A stretch of 64,000 nt of DNA, taken from NCBI GenBank assembly GCA_907165065.1, contig OU015524.1, forward strand, positions 60,615,295-60,679,294. The letters are read 5' to 3'. Shown piece by piece: positions 62,421-64,000 of this stretch. Numbering within the stretch: the stretch's first letter is position 1; each line of letters starts with the position of its first letter. This DNA is from Caprimulgus europaeus (lineage: Eukaryota > Chordata > Aves > Caprimulgiformes > Caprimulgidae). Position numbers and translations under genes: made by a program. The notes under the pieces are model-generated. The model did no database searches, was not told the origin of the DNA, and was given only the letters and a program-made list of their open reading frames with translations.

Positions 62421-64000
62421 GACGTGTTAGTTTTACTAAACTATTTAAAATATTCAGAGTAGGGAAAATGGTCCCAGCTTTCCGTTTTCTTGTACTAGTG
62501 TAAATGGAACCAATTGTATTCAACACAAGTCACTGTATATAAAATTTAATTGAAATCAGTCTCCGTGTCTTTCTATGCACTTAAAATGGATAACAGGAAT
62601 TTTTCTGACCCCATTCACAGCTAAGCTACAGCAATCTTATGTCTGAGGACCTGTTTATGGAGCTTTCTGTTTTAAACTTTAGCTGGTTTCAAGGCTTACA
62701 CAAAGGCCTTGGATGTTTTGATTTATTTATCTCAATATCACCCCTTGGGTAGAGCAACCTCAAGGATGCAAGAGTCTGAGTTTGAAAATAATGCCTTAAA
62801 ATAATTTCTGAAACTGTTTTAGAAGTCAAAGCAGCAGATATTTTAACACTTAGTCATAATTATGCAGAAGCAAGAGACAAAATGAATTGCAGCTACCTGG
62901 GTGCAGAGGTTTCTGGCTTGTTTGACACATATCCCCACATGTATTTTTACCCTCCTTACAAACGTAACAATTCCAGGAACACTACACAGTGTAGACACAG
63001 CTAAAGGCTACACTTCATTGATCATAGCTGATTCCATTACAATGCCTTTCCCTCTAAGGCGGAAGCTGCTCAGCTCAGCACCCCTCGAAAGGGACATGAC
63101 AACTCACAGAGTGTGTTCCCAGTCCACTGCAAACGTCAAGTGTAATGTCTTAGCTAAGCCACCAGACTACATCAGGATACAGTGATGTCTGAATCCTGGC
63201 TTTGAAAGCTATATTATTTCAAACAGAAATAAAAACCAGGAAGCACAGGTGATTCTAATTTTTCCATTCCTAATAGCTTATGTTTTTTAAAAACTGTGAC
63301 AATAAAATAATTTTCCTGGGTTTGTTTATAAACAAGCGTGATGGACTGAGGGGCTCATTCCATACCACTGTGTGAAAGCAGGGTGAAGAGGCCCCAAACA
63401 AGAGTGCTCCAATATCAGGCCAGTAGCTACACCTCTAATGACTTCAGAAATCTGTTTTCCTGTAAGTAAACCTGTAAGCATCCCTCCACCTATGGGTCTA
63501 TGTCAAAAAACAGACAATAGGACAGGAGGACCTCAGGCTGGATCCATATGGCAACTCTTATGTCCTCTTTCCAAGTGGACAGAAAAGTCAAACGTCCTTT
63601 TTCTTTTAATATGAAAAGTTAGATGATACCTGAGGTCAAAAATGAAACTGAAATGATCATTTTTTCCATATTCACTTGCACTCCAGCATGGGTTTTGCTG
63701 GCAATATACTTACAAGAAAGCCAGTCAGGTATCAATACTTTGTACAGTTTGACTCCTGAAACAACAAGCTTAAGATCAAGTACTGTGTAATCCTGATTAC
63801 AGCCCTGCTGTCTCCCACTTATGATGGTGACTGAAAGAGACTAGAATTAAGTGAATGTGAATGCAAATGACAAAATGACAGCTGTGATGGTACCATTCCT
63901 GATTAGTTACCTGATGAAACACTGAAGGTAGTGGACCAAGCAATGCCATACATTAATAAGTAACTCCTCAGTCTTTCCCACAAATCACAGTACTAGTTTG

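Larger units (their letters stand above)
58825..64000. other. Non-coding block with old repeat fossils
   Basis: A16 lies at 59112-59127. Old mobile-element fossils are suggested at 59612-59932, 60264-60325 and 62288-62420. Open frames reach 120 codons (60960-61322, minus strand) with no recognisable domain. No promoter, CpG island or splice-bounded exon could be supported. Confidence 0.6.

Noticed and set aside
1..64000. CRISPR arrays, bacterial operons, tRNA or rRNA genes, endogenous retroviruses, CpG islands
   Set aside because: I looked for regularly spaced repeats, cloverleaf-like boxes, paired LTRs, retroviral protein motifs and CpG-dense segments and saw none. The CR1, MIR-like and simple-repeat content points to vertebrate non-coding DNA.

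Overview
This looks like vertebrate nuclear DNA, most likely from a bird. It is AT-rich, has no dense run of long ORFs, and contains CR1 (chicken repeat 1) LINE fragments. These encode the CR1 reverse-transcriptase C-terminus and end in the ATTCTGTG-type 3' tail characteristic of CR1. Recent interspersed repeats are sparse, and no Alu, L1 or B1/B2-like material was seen. CR1 also occurs in crocodilians and turtles, so 'bird' is an inference, but a fairly strong one. I could not identify the species or the neighbouring gene.

No host protein-coding gene, RNA gene, CpG island or convincing exon could be supported. Apart from CR1 reading frames, the longest ORF is 156 codons and resembles nothing I recognise. 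The window is best read as intergenic or deep-intronic sequence.

Layout: 1-2358 is unique AT-rich DNA. A perfect 43-copy (TTTCC)n pentanucleotide array lies at 2359-2573. The plus strand carries three recognisable CR1 copies: 7934-8520 (older), 15285-16403 (the largest, with a single in-frame stop) and 58584-58824. The last two belong to one subfamily and differ at about 13 of 238 positions. A much older CR1/L3-like relic lies near 37015-37258. MIR-type SINE fossils are suggested near 25780-25865, 49031-49145, 60264-60325 and 62288-62420. Two possible non-autonomous DNA-transposon relics with imperfect terminal inverted repeats lie at 50016-50173 and about 59612-59932. A strong 97-bp imperfect palindrome (two 41-nt arms, 15-nt loop) lies at 53340-53436. 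Smaller tandem repeats include a 40-bp unit duplicated at 28276-28364 and a (TACTC)n tract at 45914-45962.

The genes do not work together here. All coding-like material is dead retrotransposon sequence. The most notable items are the long pure microsatellite, the 97-bp hairpin, and the layered record of CR1, MIR and DNA-transposon insertions. I found no evidence of an undescribed multi-gene system.
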